Shown: positions 1-8,256 of the stretch, piece after piece
How positions within the stretch are numbered: position 1 is the stretch's first letter
Layout: every line of letters starts with the position of its first letter
From: Larix sibirica
Taxonomy: Eukaryota; Streptophyta; Pinopsida; Pinales; Pinaceae
Direction of reading: 5' to 3'
Assembly: GCA_004151065.3 (NCBI GenBank)
Contig: NWUY0303920614.1
Location: forward strand, 1-12,600
DNA length: 12,600 nucleotides
Made by a program: the position numbers and the translations under genes
Notes under the pieces: model-generated
The model's database searches: none
What the model was told of the DNA's origin: nothing
The model's input: the letters and a program-made list of their open reading frames with translations, nothing else

Positions 1-680
1 TGATATCAAACTGGAGCCTAGCAACAACCAATTTGTTAACATGTTCTCCCACAGAGACCAACACCTTCCCTTCCGTGTGACCACATTTTTTAGTGACAAA
101 GGAATGATCTTCAATGTGCAATCCTGCAGTCCCTCTCTCAAAAAATAGCTTCCATAATTTCACAGTGGCAGTAGCACCCCCAAAGCCAGTGTCTCCATCT
201 ACTATAATTGGTTTCAGGTAGTCAATATATGGAGTCTTTAAGCGCTCTTCCCTAGACATAGCCATTATGGCTTCCCTTTGCTTGTGGTCATGGTACTGTT
301 AGGAAAAGAATAGGTGCTCAACTTTGTCGGGTATTGTGTCATAGAGGTAGTCTACAAGGTCAGGATTTGGTTCATTCGTTGTTGCGTGGGTGGAGGAGCA
401 TTTCCATCCAGAGACATAGATGGAATCCAAGTATTTGGCCATCATGGAAACCTGGACAAGGTCAAGGGAACCAAAGGTGCGTGATGTCGTTTTGTTGGCC
501 TAATGGGTTTTGAGTGTCCTCCATAGTTTTTTAGCCATCTCATTGGAGGCATAACTCTGGTGCATACTTCCTCTCAGGCCGACCACATCTCTGCCAGTGT
601 AGGGGCGGTGCGTGAGACGAAAGCGCTATGTGTTGTTCCACCATGCTTCTGTCTCTGAAACCTCTCCCTCAAATCTCGCT
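1..680 (-). pseudogene. ICL: Isocitrate lyase pseudogene, N-terminal part (5' end near 680, runs off left edge)
   Basis: ICL splits isocitrate into glyoxylate and succinate in the glyoxylate cycle (glyoxysomes). The minus strand reads in one frame from about 680 to 1, roughly 226 codons, against 570-580 for plant ICL. In order it shows [106 protein letters not shown] and KKCGH (77-91). These are the plant ICL order, barrel core and catalytic-Cys signature. Three in-frame stops break it: TAG at 626-628, TAG at 500-502 and TAA at 299-301; the last two sit where plant ICLs have Gln. The residue after KKCGH is Thr where the family usually has Met, and HIEDQ has become HIEDH. There is no frameshift and no intron over 680 bp, so this is a retrocopy or one large exon. 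Homology stops near codon 15, so no start Met is seen. Family assignment is very sure; non-function is nearly sure. Confidence 0.94.
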
Positions 681-1985
681 TAAAAACTTAGTGTAATAAC
701 TTTTAATAGTTGAGAAATCTATTAAGTTAGAGAAATAATTAAAGTTTATTGTTTAGCCAAACTTATTCTTTATGAAGCCAAATCATTTACTTTTAGAGAA
801 GAATCTATTGTTAAAATCAAAATTATTTGTTAACTATGGTTATGAGATAAAAATTGAGGCTATGTTAAAGAATCTAGGTAAAATATTATTTTGGCCCTTT
901 ATCCTAGTGGATACGTTTCCTATCAGCTGAAAGAATATATGCTAGATAGAGTGCCTACGGTTGGGTGGAAAGTTGCAGTCAAAGTAATTGTACATTTAGT
1001 CACCGATCAGAAAGATTCCAATTCAGATAAGTGCTTATTCGTATGTTAAGTTAGTGTTATGAGATTATAATGAGAAAATTTAAAGTGTTCCTCGATTTGT
1101 TATGTTAGTAATGTCCATTTGTATATGGTCCATGAGTATTGAATAAACTAATAAAAAAAATATTTAAATTTAATAATTAAGATGATTGGTGCATGCCAAT
1201 ATATCGGTGTCAATACCTCTTTAGTTTGCATAAAACTAAATATAAGTGGATGAGTAAACTACCAAAGGGTGTAGATCCATTTATTACTTTGTACATTCCA
1301 TGTAATAATGTGGTTGATTAGTTTAGTTTAGAATTACAAACAATGAATTAAAAGAATACAAAATACCGAGAATATAATCACAATAGTTAATGTTTTCATG
1401 GCCTACAAAAGACTTATTGTACAACTCGAAGTTGCATCGATTCTTCTACATATAATACTCTTAATACATGAAAATAAATGAATGGATTCTTAGTAATTGG
1501 TTACATGTCCCCAAGGATTGAGGCCTCTCATATGGAAGGTACAATATTGAAACATGAATTTTATGATTTGTGATATTTTGTTAGAAGACCCTTGGAATTA
1601 ATAAACATTATCACATATAGAGTTAGAGTTAGGTGACCAAGAGTGGAAGAAGTGGATCTTAGTTTAATATAATTTCTAATGCATCAGTAATGGAAGTTAT
1701 TTGATCTTTATTTATTCTTTAAAGGCTTTTATTCTATTAGGTATATTAATAGAAGTTTGATGTGACCTTGACCCAGTATTATGAGGTGGCAATTACAAAC
1801 ATTATAATCCATGATCGGTAAAAGCATGATTTAAAGTCTTACTTAAAACATACTCAAAATATTAAATATTGATTGGTTATGGAATTAGAGATGTTTGATT
1901 TTATTGCTAATCTCTATAAAGTCTTATTAAATGATTGCCATAACATAGAGTATACATTTTGATCACGTGGTACATTTTATATTAA
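681..1985. other. AT-rich intergenic stretch, nothing recognised
   Basis: This stretch separates the ICL relic from the LINE. Stops are dense in all six frames, and I recognise no protein motif, RNA gene or clear tandem repeat. If the LINE was inserted full length, its ORF1 should lie in the right part of this interval, but I see no CCHC knuckle or DUF4283-like motif. The 5' half of the element is therefore missing or decayed beyond reading. Confidence 0.6.
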
Positions 1986-2198
1986 ATCATTTCAAGGCTA
2001 ACATATGTACTTTCTTATGTGTCTATGTACATATTAATTAGAAGTAAAAGCCAATTTTTTATACCTCATACCTCTAATATCTCCCAAATTCCTAATGAGG
2101 GTAATGGGTATATTACAACACGAAAATGTAACTCTTTGAACTCACACTCTGAAAATGGGGCCCTTAGAGCATTAGAGCCCTCTCACAGGCTTGATTAA
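1986..2198 (+). pseudogene. Possible C-terminal tail of LINE ORF1
   Basis: A frame stays open for 70 codons from just after a TAA at 1983-1985 to a TAA at 2196-2198. Its last part reads like a hydrophilic linker (NEGNGYITTRKCNSLNSHSE, then GALRALEPSHRLD). Its stop overlaps the ORF2 start ATG as TAATG. Adjacent or overlapping ORF1/ORF2 is common in LINEs and is the only reason for this call. The sequence itself has no diagnostic ORF1 domain, so it could be chance. Confidence 0.25.
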
Positions 2199-2880
2199 TG
2201 TTAATTACAACCTTTAACATTAGGGGGAAGCTCGAAATTACATTCCCTTAAGAGGGTTTTTGAATGTAATAAATATGATATTGTTCTAATCCAAGAATCT
2301 ATGAATCCAGCTATTAAAGCCAAAGAATTTTTCCTAACAATATTTATGGGATGGGAATTTTCAGTAATCGATGTTACAGGATTTTTAGGTGGTCTTGTTG
2401 CAATTTGGAATCCACTTTCTATTTCACTAAATCCATATGCTTATTGTGCGGGCATTCTCCTTATTGGGAAGATAAAGGGTTTGGATAAGGAGTTTAAGAT
2501 CCTTAACTATTATGGACTGCAGAGATAGATAGATTGCCATTCTGGAATGATGTGGAATGATGTGGTATTCTTGATGATCCAAATTTAATTATAGCTAGAG
2601 ATTTAAATCTTACTCTACACTCAAATGAATTCTGAGGTAAAAATACTAATTTGGACCCTCTATCATATTTCTTCCTTCATATTTTCCAAAAACATAATTT
2701 GTTGGATGTGGTTCCCTCTAAACTTGGTCCAACATGGCATAATGGTAGAACTGGGTTGGAGGGGAATAAAAAGCTTGGATCGATTTATGATAGCATAATA
2801 TTTAATTACTTCTCTGACTAGATATAGATCTTAGGTGGTTCAATCCACTATTTCTAATCATTCTCTAGTGCGCCTACAAA
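2198..2880 (+). pseudogene. LINE ORF2, endonuclease (APE) domain
   Basis: This domain nicks target DNA to prime reverse transcription. The ATG at 2198 opens MLITTFNIRG, the usual LINE ORF2 start (WNVRG-like). After a frame change, LKRVFECNKYDIVLIQESM follows, with the metal-binding Glu of the QE motif at 2295-2297. GGLVAIWNP matches the GG..I.W strand. In another frame NLIIARDLN (2582-2608) is the G-D-L-N motif with Gly changed to Arg. LLDVVPSKLGPTWHNGR matches the family's LDL....PTWTNGR segment. SNHS (2853-2864) replaces the catalytic SDHS, so the Asp is now Asn. Stops include TGA 2633-2635 (NEF*GK, probably TGG originally) and TAG 2832-2834. A 10-bp tandem duplication (TGGAATGATG at 2543-2552 and 2553-2562) damages the segment before DDPNL. 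Confidence 0.9.
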
Positions 2881-4190
2881 TTGAAGGGGAGCCTTTTGAA
2901 TTTAAATTTCCATTTAAATTAAATCACATTTGGATTCAAGATGAGGATTTCTGTAAGTTTATTAGATGCAATTGGGGTGTTCTCAACTACCTTGAAGGGG
3001 ATCATGCTATGAAAAATATGATAGCAAAACTTAAAGGTCTTAAAAAATTGGTTATGCGGTGGGTGAAGTCTAAGGATCAACAGTCTATAAGACAGAACTT
3101 GTGGAGATAGAAAACCATATTAATGAAATCTTATTGGAAAATTTCTTAACTCTAGGGCTCTTAACTCTACCTTCCTCACTTTTGTTCCTAAATGTCATAA
3201 GACTCAAATATTTTTTGGATTTTAGGCCTATCTCACTCTGCAACCTTGTTTATAAGTTAATCACCAAAATCATATCCAATGGTCTCAAGCCTAAGTGGGA
3301 AGAAGTGGTCTCAAAGGAGCACTTTGGCTTCTTAGCTAATAGGAAAATTCTGGATGCCATTGGGGTTTCTCAAGAATGTCTTCACACCATTAAGACCAAA
3401 ACGTTAGATGCTTTGATTATGAAGATGGATGTTACTAAACATATGATAAGGTCAATTGGGGTTTCTTAAGGCTTCTCCTCCTTCAAATTGGCCTTCCTTT
3501 AGAAGTAACTAATTGGATTATGGGGTGTGTATCCTCTACATGTTTTTTTGTCTTAATTAATGGCTCTCCAACCATTTTTTTAAAATTGCAAGAAGATTAA
3601 GGAAGGGATGTCATCTATCTCCTCTTTTATTTATGTTGGTCATTGAAGGTTTAAGTAGAATGAATATTGAGGCTAAAAGTGATGGAAGAATATTTGGTAT
3701 TAAATTTTCTTCCGCCCTTCATATTACACACTTACTTTTTGTAGATGATGTGGTCCTTTTTGGAATAAGTACTCTGGATGAATGGGCCTCTTTCTATGAG
3801 ATCGTTTCTGTCTTTTGTTCTAATACATGTATGGAGATCAGTCAAACTAAATCCAGTTTCTACAGAAATGGTGTCGAATATGAAATTATTGCTAAGATTT
3901 ATAACTTCTTTACTAATAAGGTGGAGCAACTTGATGTTAGGATTAAATATCTTTGTTTTTCTAAAACCAACAAATACATGGTAAAATACTGGTTATGGCT
4001 AGTAAAGAAAATTGATAAAAGGATCGGGAATTGGACTTTCAAGTTTCTGACTATGGGTGGAAGACTCACTTTGATCAGAGTTTTTTTTAGTGGGCATCCT
4101 AGTTTACTAGTTTTCCTTAGTAGTTGTGCCTCATTCCATTTTAAATTTGATGAGGAAAAAACTATTTCATTTTCTGTGTCCTAGCTCTGG
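2881..4190 (+). pseudogene. LINE ORF2, reverse transcriptase domain
   Basis: This is the enzyme copying LINE RNA at the nicked target. The linker to 3109 is in the same frame as the SNHS motif. FVPKCHKTQIF (about 3179-3213) is one frame off from DFRPISLCNLVYKLITKII (3218 on); the slip lies at a T-run at 3211-3216. GFLANRKILDAI and the motif A segment ALIMKMDVTK follow. One base is missing at about 3440, where AYDKVNW would be expected, so AYD is disrupted and the frame changes. Motif B is RKGCHLSP (3600-3623) for the usual RQGCPLSP. Motif C, FVDD, is intact at 3738-3749 inside HLLFVDDVVLF. The thumb region has MEISQTKSSF and WTFKFLTMGGRLTLIR. Another frame change follows at the T-run 4082-4089. 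Confidence 0.94.
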
Positions 4191-4755
4191 GATTGTTATA
4201 AAATTCCATCTGGTTAAGTGGGAGAGGATTTCCCTTCCAAAATCCCTTGGTGGATGGGACATTAAAAATCTCAATTTATTCAATGTGGCCCTTTGTTTGA
4301 AAAGTGTTTGGGATGGTCTATTTGATGTTGGTCTGTGGAGTATGGTTTTATAATTCAAATATATTAAAGGTATTTTTGTTCTGCAATGGACATGGAAGCC
4401 CGTGAAGTCATTGGTTGGTGTCTCATGCATTTGGAATGGATTCATTCAGGCATTTCATTGGATTAATAGATGGTTAACATGGAAAGTTGTGACTAGCGCT
4501 AACATCCTTATTGGGATTGACCCTTTTATAGGTGGTGAGGAAAATGATTTCTTATCTAACTCTATATTGGAATACTTGGAAGAATTTGGGTTTGTTACTC
4601 TTAACCATATTAGGAGGCCAAGTTGGATGAGACCATCAGGTTCCTATTGGATCCATGCTGAAGAATTAGGTCTGCAGGGTAGTTGGGCATTTGAATGGAC
4701 TGCATATATCATGGATGTTAATAGGGAAGGCATAAGACTTGATGATATATAAGAT
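4126..4755 (+). pseudogene. LINE ORF2, region between reverse transcriptase and zf-RVT
   Basis: Two overlapping frame-1 stretches separated by one TAA (4351-4353) carry the region that follows the thumb in plant LINEs. Readable pieces are HSILNLMRKKLFHFL, FHLVKWERISLPKSLGGWDI, NLNLFNVALCLKSVW, then KYIKGIFVLQWTWKP, SCIWNGFIQAF, NRWLTWKVV and IGIDPFIGG. The W-x3-S-L-P-K-x3-GGWDI run matches the widespread 'W..VC.PK..GGLGI' motif. There is no catalytic role; it probably contributes to RNA binding. It is in the same frame as the start of the next domain. Confidence 0.85.
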
Positions 4756-5310
4756 AGATTGGTATGGAGTTGGAATAATGCTACAGGACAGGTTACTGCC
4801 AAGGCGGCATATGAAGCCATTTCTTTTTCTCTGTTTTTAACATAGTGCCCAAATGGTGGTATGGTAAGATTTGGATGTGGGATGTTCCTCTAAAGCTTAA
4901 GTGTTTTTTCTGGCTAGTTTTGGAAAATTGAATCCTCACTTCAAAGAATTTGGTTAGAAGGGGAAGGCTTGGTCCAAGTTAATGTATTTTATGCAAGGAA
5001 GGTGTGGAAATTGTTGATCATCTTTTTGTCTCTTGCAAATTCAACAGACATGTTTGGCAGGATATTAATGACTTTCTTCATATTGATCTCTATTGGGGTA
5101 CTAACGTCATTGAAAATAGTTTCACCTCATGGATCCAGCAGGGTAATTCTCATAAACTGCTTCCTATATTTGTATGTTGGACATTATGAAATATGAGAAA
5201 CAAATATATGTTTGATGATATTTCTCTCAATGTGATGGTATGTAGTAGAAAATGCTTGTGTTTGTACCAATATTATCCTATAGTTAGCAAAACAAAAAGG
5301 TTTAGGTAGG
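4756..5310 (+). pseudogene. LINE ORF2, zf-RVT (Cys/His knuckle) domain
   Basis: This zinc-ribbon-like module lies between reverse transcriptase and RNase H in plant LINEs. RLVWSWNNATGQVTAKAAYE is the usual 'D.l.W....G.ftvksaY' entry. After a frame change near 4840, KIWMWDVPLKLKCFFWLVL and TSKNLVRRGRLGP match 'W....P.K...F.W......L.T..nL.rRg'. The knuckle is complete: CILCKEG (first Cys codon 4983), then VEIVDHLFVSCKF, giving C-x2-C...H-x5-C. Downstream MRNKYMFDD matches the WN.RN..iF element; the Trp before it is a TGA. Other stops are TGA in LEN*IL, probably CGA, and TAA in GPS*CILC. Confidence 0.9.
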
Positions 5311-5339
5311 AAAATGTCTCAACATACTCTTTTTGTACT

Positions 5340-5774
5340 ACTATTGGATTTTTTTATGGTGCTACTAAATTTAGCTCTTATGGATGAGGCATGGTTCTCA
5401 AAATCATTGTTGATCATCAATTCAATCTTTGGATGGGAAGTGGCCTTGGATATAACACCAAAGCTGAATTGGTTGCTCTCTGGGGGTTACTACACTTTGC
5501 AGTGATTAATGGTATCTCTTGTATTTAGGTTTTTGGTGATTCCCAGGTGATTGTTCATTGGTTAATTTATGGTCAATATAATCTTTAGGTCAAAAATTTG
5601 GAATCTTGGTGTCAAAGAGTGTTAATCATGTTGAAGAATTTCTCTAGTTTCTCTATTTCTCATATCTACATGGATTTCAACCAAGAAGCAGATCATTTTT
5701 CCAAGAAGGTTGTAGACACTTCTGAAGGCCTACTTTACTTTGAGGAGTTTATGGAAGGTGTTTTAATTTTTTAA
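5340..5774 (+). pseudogene. LINE ORF2, RNase H domain
   Basis: RNase H removes the RNA strand of the RNA:DNA hybrid. It is in one frame without frameshift from 5340 to the TAA at 5772-5774. The four-acid arrangement is recognisable: GFFYGATKF (5346 on, where the family has FFDGA, so Asp is Tyr through a G-to-T-type change at 5355), TKAELVALWGLL with Glu at 5466-5468, VFGDSQVIVHWL with Asp at 5538-5540, and FNQEADHFSKK with Asp at 5691-5693. Internal stops are TGA 5385-5387, TAG 5526-5528 and TAG 5586-5588. The N-Q-E-A-D motif near the end is typical of the archaea-like RNase H of plant L1 elements. The loss of the first Asp alone would inactivate it. Confidence 0.93.
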
Positions 5775-6060
5775 GGATCTATATCTTTTATGGCATAATT
5801 TTCTGGCTTTATAGATTGGTGGTGACATGGTCACTGGTGCTTTGTTCCGAATTTTCAATAATTATGTTTTGTAGTTTGGGTTTTGGGCTGTGAAGACTGA
5901 GTCTGTTTTTGTATCAGCTACAATTAGCTTGTTGGAACTCTTTCTAGCCTTGAGTTTTGGGAAGATTCAAATTGTAAGTCTGGTGGAGTTTTTGATTATA
6001 TTGCAATTTGATCTATAGTTATGATGCAGCGAAATTTGTAAGACATCTTTTTTTTATTAT
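5775..6060 (+). other. Probable LINE 3' untranslated tail
   Basis: This follows the ORF2 stop, has no open frame and is T/G-rich, as many plant LINE 3' UTRs are. The end is uncertain: a T-run at 6048-6056 and an A-rich tract at 6118-6138 are both possible remains of a terminal simple repeat or poly(A). Confidence 0.5.
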
Positions 6061-6488
6061 ATGAATATCAAGAAATATGGTTTTTTTAAATACTCTTATT
6101 TAATAATGTAATATTATTAAAAAATGAAAAAAAAAACTTAAATTAACAACATTTTTTTAACTAAAGTAGAAAAATTATTTAGAAAATTATAGAAATTGTA
6201 AATATCTTTCCCCTTTATATGTTTTCTTAAAAAAAAATTGAATGTTTGTTATTTAACTTTTTTTTTCCAAACTATATATTCATTCAGTTTTTTTAACATT
6301 ATAAGTTTAATGCAAATAAATATTTTCTTATTTTCTCAATAACTTTTTCCTTTAAAATAAAGAGATGACCAAATCTTACACTAATATAAAAGGTAGTAGG
6401 CACGAGGGGCTTGTTGTTGTACATGTTCTTGGCTCGCTTGGGTGTTAAGGATAGAGTTTTAGGGACCCTAAAAAAAGTACCAAGACTC
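6061..6488. other. AT-rich homopolymer-laden spacer
   Basis: This stretch has repeated A-runs and T-runs (for example 6127-6136, 6229-6238 and 6258-6267) and no coding signal. I see no RNA gene or TIR. Confidence 0.6.
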
Positions 6489-6914
6489 ATGGAATAAAAG
6501 CATAGTGGGATAGTTGAGGGGGAGACCCAAGATTTAGTTCGGAGATGGCTAGCGAATGGAGTAATAAATCACAAAGATAAAGGTAAGAGAGAAGATCCCT
6601 CAATAGAGGATCTATTGAGAAGAATAAGGGAGACTCGGATGAAGGTAATAATTATGAGACTAATAGGAGGGGGTTCTCTCTTGCTCGAAATAGAGGTGAG
6701 TCTCAATCCAAGTAGGATGGTTAGGAAGATGAATGTGAGGACTTCAAAATAAGTTAAGGCCTGCAGATAACTTTGGCTCCACACTCTATAGGTTTTTCGA
6801 ATGGCGGAGATGGAAAAGGGGGGAGTTGTGCAAGACATGATCATCATCGAGATGATAATGACCCATGAAAAGGAAAACTAAGACAATAAAAAAGAGTTAT
6901 TAGATGAGGAGAAA
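6489..6914 (+). other. Purine-rich patch, possible coding relic of unknown origin
   Basis: The plus strand is strongly purine-rich and differs from its AT-rich surroundings. The frame from ATG 6545 gives hydrophilic R/S/G/D/N-rich sequence (RSLNRGSIEKNKGDSDEG; later GFSNGGDGKGGSCARHDHH) interrupted by TAA and TAG codons. A second frame from ATG 6801 starts MAEMEKGGVVQDMIII and later reads KKELLDEEKHEVLVIQVGHK. Neither resembles a family I know. Purine-rich DNA yields hydrophilic runs in several frames, so this may not be coding at all. Confidence 0.25.
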
Positions 6915-7071
6915 CATGAAGTGTTAGTCATCCAAGTAGGCCATAAAATACTTTTCATAGAAACCCATCAAGAAGTCTTCTCAACAACCCATTGATGAGT
7001 CTTTACAATGACTCGTTGACTAGTCCTCAAAACAACCCATGGATAATTCTTTAAAATAACCCACCGGACAC
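6915..7071 (+). repeat. Degenerate 24-bp minisatellite (about 6.5 units)
   Basis: Four consecutive 24-bp units are clear at 6963-6986, 6987-7010, 7011-7034 and 7035-7058, with a partial unit at 7059-7071. Each begins ACCCAT or a variant (ACTCGT, ACCCAC) and carries a central GTCTT/GTCCT/TTCTT block. Two weaker units fit the same register at 6915-6938 (TAGTC exactly 96 bp before TAGTC in unit 3) and 6939-6962. The period is a multiple of three, so every frame gives an octapeptide repeat, for example KPIKKSSQ then QPIDESLQ, or NPSRSLLN then NPLMSLYN. Whether it was ever translated is not decided. Confidence 0.8.
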
Positions 7072-7438
7072 AATATTAGTAAGTTTTTAACATGTTTTGG
7101 AATTGAACTCACTTAATCATTGTCAATTAAACTGCAAGGTCACATGTCTTTGAAATTTAAGATGTTTAATAAAACAAAACATGTGAAAACTTGGTTGAAA
7201 AATGCAAATATGACATTTAACCAACAATTATAATTATATTTCTAGAAATGGTTTCACATTAATTGATAGTGAAAGCCTCTTTGAAATATAGGGATATGAT
7301 TATTGATTGTGGAGTGTGTTTGTATGTAATTAACATAGTAAAAAAATATTTTGAGAATATATCATCAATGACACAAACTCAAAAATCCTACATGGTTTGA
7401 TTAAGCATAAAAAATTAAGACATGAAAATGAAACATTG
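7072..7438. other. AT-rich spacer, nothing recognised
   Basis: No open frame, tandem repeat or RNA gene is visible. It ends abruptly at the composition change at about 7439. Confidence 0.6.
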
Positions 7439-7440
7439 TG

Positions 7441-7461
7441 TTAGCACTGGGATTGTGCTAA
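7441..7461. repeat. Inverted repeat at the left edge of the GC-richer island
   Basis: TTAGCAC (7441-7447) and GTGCTAA (7455-7461) are perfect 7-bp complementary arms around a 7-base loop TGGGATT. The dinucleotide TG just before them makes TGTTAG from 7439, a common way for plant LTRs to begin. It lies exactly where AT-rich DNA gives way to CpG-richer DNA. Confidence 0.7.
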
Positions 7462-7831
7462 GTATTCGAGGGAGGTTTTCGGGTGAAAGGATGGGTTTGC
7501 TGGACTAGGGAGACTTTCAGAGTGAGTCCAGCTCGTTCTATGTCCGCTGAACGACAAAAATCCATGTCGTGCATAGTGAATCTGGCCCGAAGAAGAAGCA
7601 TGTGGGAAAGCTCGAGTTTTGCTAGCGGTCGAAAGGTCAAAGTTAAAGTAATGCGCCCGCATCTCTGGTTGGTCTAGATGGTCAGCTTGGATAAGATGTG
7701 ATGAAAATCCAAGGCCGTAATCTTCTATCACAAAATAAGGTGACGGAGGTTTAAGCGCGGGCAGGCCGCTAGTCAACAGGTATGTGAAAGTTATATCAAC
7801 GGCGGGCGATGAAGATCAATGGTCGGCATTT

Positions 7832-8004
7832 AGTTCGCAATTTGAACTTATGCAGAAAAAGTCACGACTCAGATTTGCGAAGTTGTGTTAATGTGTCGCA
7901 CTTTTCAATGACGCGAATTCAGTTCGATGCAGATCTACGACTCACATTCTGTTTGCAAATTCAACTTGTGCACCAGACTGATGTGGCTTAGATTTGCGAA
8001 GTTG
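7832..8004 (+). repeat. Degenerate direct duplication, about 119-bp period
   Basis: The segment around 7832-7885 (TTCGCAATTTGAACTTATGCA ... AGATTTGCGAAGTTG) recurs around 7950-8004 (TTTGCAAATTCAACTTGTGCA ... AGATTTGCGAAGTTG). The last 15 bases are identical; the rest is diverged with one indel. A partial third copy (CAGTTCGATGCAGATCTACG) lies between them near 7919-7938. Confidence 0.6.
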
Positions 8005-8226
8005 GTAGAAGGCACATCTATGGATGACCCAAATTTGAGCAAGGGGGCGATCAACGGTCAGGAAAGCGTCGCAGATAAAGGATGCTTCCAAAGAAGCCTG
8101 TAGCGGATTTGTAGACCACAGGGGTGTTAGAAAATAAAAAAGGCGGGAGGATCTGCGGCTGTAGATTGCCAGCGTGGATGGATGGTTGACATGTCTCTAC
8201 CACTGGCATACCTGTAAGGAGGATAT

Positions 8227-8256
8227 TGGCCAGTTTATATTATAAAAAACTGGCCA
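8227..8256. promoter_or_regulatory. TATA-like box enclosed by a perfect 10-bp inverted repeat
   Basis: TGGCCAGTTT (8227-8236) and AAACTGGCCA (8247-8256) are exact reverse complements around the 10-base centre ATATTATAAA (8237-8246). The centre plus flanking bases reads TATATTATAAAA, a plausible TATA box. It lies at the right end of the GC-richer island and immediately before the long frame. It could be a core promoter with a symmetric protein site, or a stem-loop in the transcript. Promoter function is inference. Confidence 0.5.

Larger units (their letters stand above)
2198..6060 (+). mobile_element. Degenerate plant L1-clade LINE (non-LTR retrotransposon)
   Basis: The domain order on the plus strand is AP-type endonuclease, reverse transcriptase, zf-RVT Cys/His knuckle, RNase H and untranslated 3' tail. 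This is the layout of plant L1-type LINEs that acquired an RNase H domain. No integrase, protease or LTR is seen. ORF2 spans about 3.6 kb, near full length for the family. It is broken by at least five frame changes (near 2240, 2550, 2770, 3215, 3440, 4085 and 4840) and many stops. Several catalytic residues are altered. The right boundary is approximate: T-rich sequence at 6048-6056 and an A-rich run at 6118-6138 are both candidate ends, and I could not find a convincing target-site duplication. The element is dead and old. Confidence 0.95.
7439..8226 (+). promoter_or_regulatory. GC/CpG-richer island, candidate LTR or promoter of the 8257-11724 frame
   Basis: Composition shifts sharply from the flanks, with many CG dinucleotides (CGAGGG, GCGCGGGC, GACGCG, GTCGCA) in an AT-rich window. 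The short ORFs on both strands look like nothing known. Internal degenerate repeats are visible. AGATTTGCGAAGTTG occurs at 7871-7885 and 7990-8004, each preceded by a related TTYGCAAWTT-type stretch. ACGACTCA occurs at 7864-7871 and 7937-7944. GATCAATGGTC (7814-7824) and GATCAACGGTC (8049-8059) differ by one base. Clustered short repeats upstream of a TATA-like box suit an LTR U3 or a promoter. No primer-binding site for a tRNA was found after it, so the LTR reading is unproven. Confidence 0.45.

Noticed and set aside
7441-7776. 111-codon minus-strand ORF in the CpG-richer island
   Set aside because: It has no family resemblance, Ser/His/Pro-rich composition typical of a chance frame in GC-richer DNA, and its 3' end runs into the stem-loop.
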